Source: Allomyces macrogynus ATCC 38327 (taxonomy: Eukaryota; Blastocladiomycota; Blastocladiomycetes; Blastocladiales; Blastocladiaceae). Taken from it: 64,000 nt of DNA. Positions 63,150-64,000 of the stretch are shown here, piece after piece. The stretch is taken from contig GG745389.1 of assembly GCA_000151295.1 (NCBI GenBank), forward strand, positions 11,611 to 75,610. The letters are read 5' to 3'. The position numbers and the translations under genes are program-made. The number at the start of each line of letters is the position of its first letter. Positions within the stretch are counted from its first letter, which is position 1. Under the pieces are notes generated by a model that saw only the letters and a list, made by a program, of their open reading frames with translations, searched no databases and was not told the origin of the DNA.

Positions 63150-64000
63150 CTACGCCCTTGTTTCTGCATTCTCCACCACCTGCTCCTCAACGACCTCGGG
63201 CTGCTCCACGACCAGCCGCCCAAACACACTCGACTCGGGCCCAAACTCGACGCGCACCGCTGGCCACACGATTTGCGGCTCTGCCGCATCTTCACCAAGC
63301 CCCTCTTCGTCGCCCTCCTCTCTCTCCTGTTGCTTGGCCGCGGGCTTCCCCTTCCCCCTCCCGCCAGCACTCGGCCCGCGCTTCTTCCCAGCGGGCCCCT
63401 TCTTCCCGCCCTTCTTCCCGTGATTATGCCGTGCCGGTGCCTTCAGCTGCGGCTGCGGCGACTTTTTGGTTTCGGGCGTCGCCGGGCGCGGGAGGTACGC
63501 GCCAAGCTGTTCGACGGCCGTCTGCGACGCTATGCACGTATCGAGCAAACCCTGCACGACCTGAACGGCGTGCTCGCGCGCCCAGTCGCCCAGGAGCCCG
63601 CCGAGATGCAGCGCCTGTGCGGCGCGCTCCGCGGAGGAAGCGAGCGCAGCCAGGTGCGCGTGCGCCATGGCCAAGTGCGCGGAGGCCGCGGCGAGCGTGG
63701 CCGCCGGGCTTGCGCGCTAGAAACCGCAACGAGCACCATGTCAGTCCTCATCCAGCAACAAAATCAACAAAATCAAGTCCGTACCGCCTGGTTCACATCG
63801 GCCAAATACACGTCCGCCGTTCTCGGCTCGGGCGTGCCCGCGGCATGCAGCGCGCGGAACCGCTGCACATACTGCAGTCGCCACCCGTACCCCTTCCCCG
63901 CTGTTCGCGGCGTATCCCCTTCCCCACCCAGGTCCTCATTTAACGGCTCCCCCGTGACCGCCAAGATCAAAAACATCCCCGCGGCCATGGCCCTACGGGC
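63150..64000 (-). CDS. Unrecognised protein with a Lys/Gly-rich tail, 5' end outside the window
   Basis: Two exons are seen (63785 to the window edge, and 63150-63716), joined over a 68-nt intron (GTACGG...TCTAG, phase 0); 260 residues remain. The first part reads GMFLILAVTGEPLNEDLGG, then GYGWRLQYVQRFRALHA. The second is helical and Ala-rich (LAAASAHLAMAHAHLAALAS, VVQGLLDTCIASQTAVEQL). A basic linker (KKGGKKGPAGKKRG, GRGKGKP) leads to a short C-terminal part (QIVWPAVRVEFGPESSVFG) and an acidic end. I do not know the family. The missing N-terminus may identify it. Confidence 0.55.

Overview
The window reads as nuclear DNA of a fungus. A class V/VII-type chitin synthase (myosin-like head, cytochrome b5 region, chitin synthase 2 domain, DEK_C tail), a UPF0658 Golgi protein typical of fungi, and fungalysin (M36) remains all point there. 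The DNA is very CpG- and GC-rich, and genes carry short introns, mostly 55-80 nt, often with GTAC donors and CTAG or TTAG acceptors. An early-diverging (for example zoosporic) fungus would fit, but I cannot place it more finely. Most housekeeping genes are spliced, so single open frames show only parts of them; exon joins below were rebuilt by hand so that reading phases close.

Layout: 1-4.9 kb holds an ATP-grasp protein (5' cut by the window) and a choline-transporter-like (SLC44/PNS1) protein. 5.7-7.7 kb holds a broken secreted fungalysin on the minus strand. 9-24 kb is accessory DNA built mainly from copies of an unrecognised gene family, interrupted by an ARO8/AADAT-like aminotransferase (15.2-16.9 kb) and a CpG-depleted, decayed island (about 18.5-22.1 kb). 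24.6-35.5 kb is a dense gene block: BOS1 (minus), TSR1 (plus) and the chitin synthase (plus). 35.7-40 kb holds tRNA-Gln, several tRNA-Gln fragments, three more family copies and a decayed IWR1 fragment. 40.2-49.8 kb holds IWR1, UPF0658, a mitochondrial glutamate carrier, a second tRNA-Gln and a HELLS/DDM1-type Snf2 remodeler. 50-55 kb has two of the best-preserved family members flanking a dead BOS1 copy. 56-64 kb holds a WrbA-like flavodoxin protein, a BCS1-like AAA protein, mago nashi, prefoldin subunit 1 and two unrecognised genes.

The main discovery candidate is the gene family: about twelve copies in 64 kb, of which only two (9.06-10.08 kb and 50.26-51.49 kb) are uninterrupted. The shared plan is an alanine-rich N-terminal helical segment, a variable basic/acidic linker, and a C-terminal module with F-x2-TG-x3-D, [LM]-[EM]-x-[IV]-G-[VL], CxxC, a CC pair and a final V-[GF]-[GV]-[LV]-R strand. 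I recognise no known domain in it. One pair of copies carries two C-terminal modules and sits in an inverted segmental duplication with BOS1: at 22.3-25.5 kb BOS1 is intact and the family gene is dead, while at 51.9-55.0 kb BOS1 is dead and the family gene is nearly intact.

All calls come from reading the sequence; no database search was run. Exon joins are predictions.
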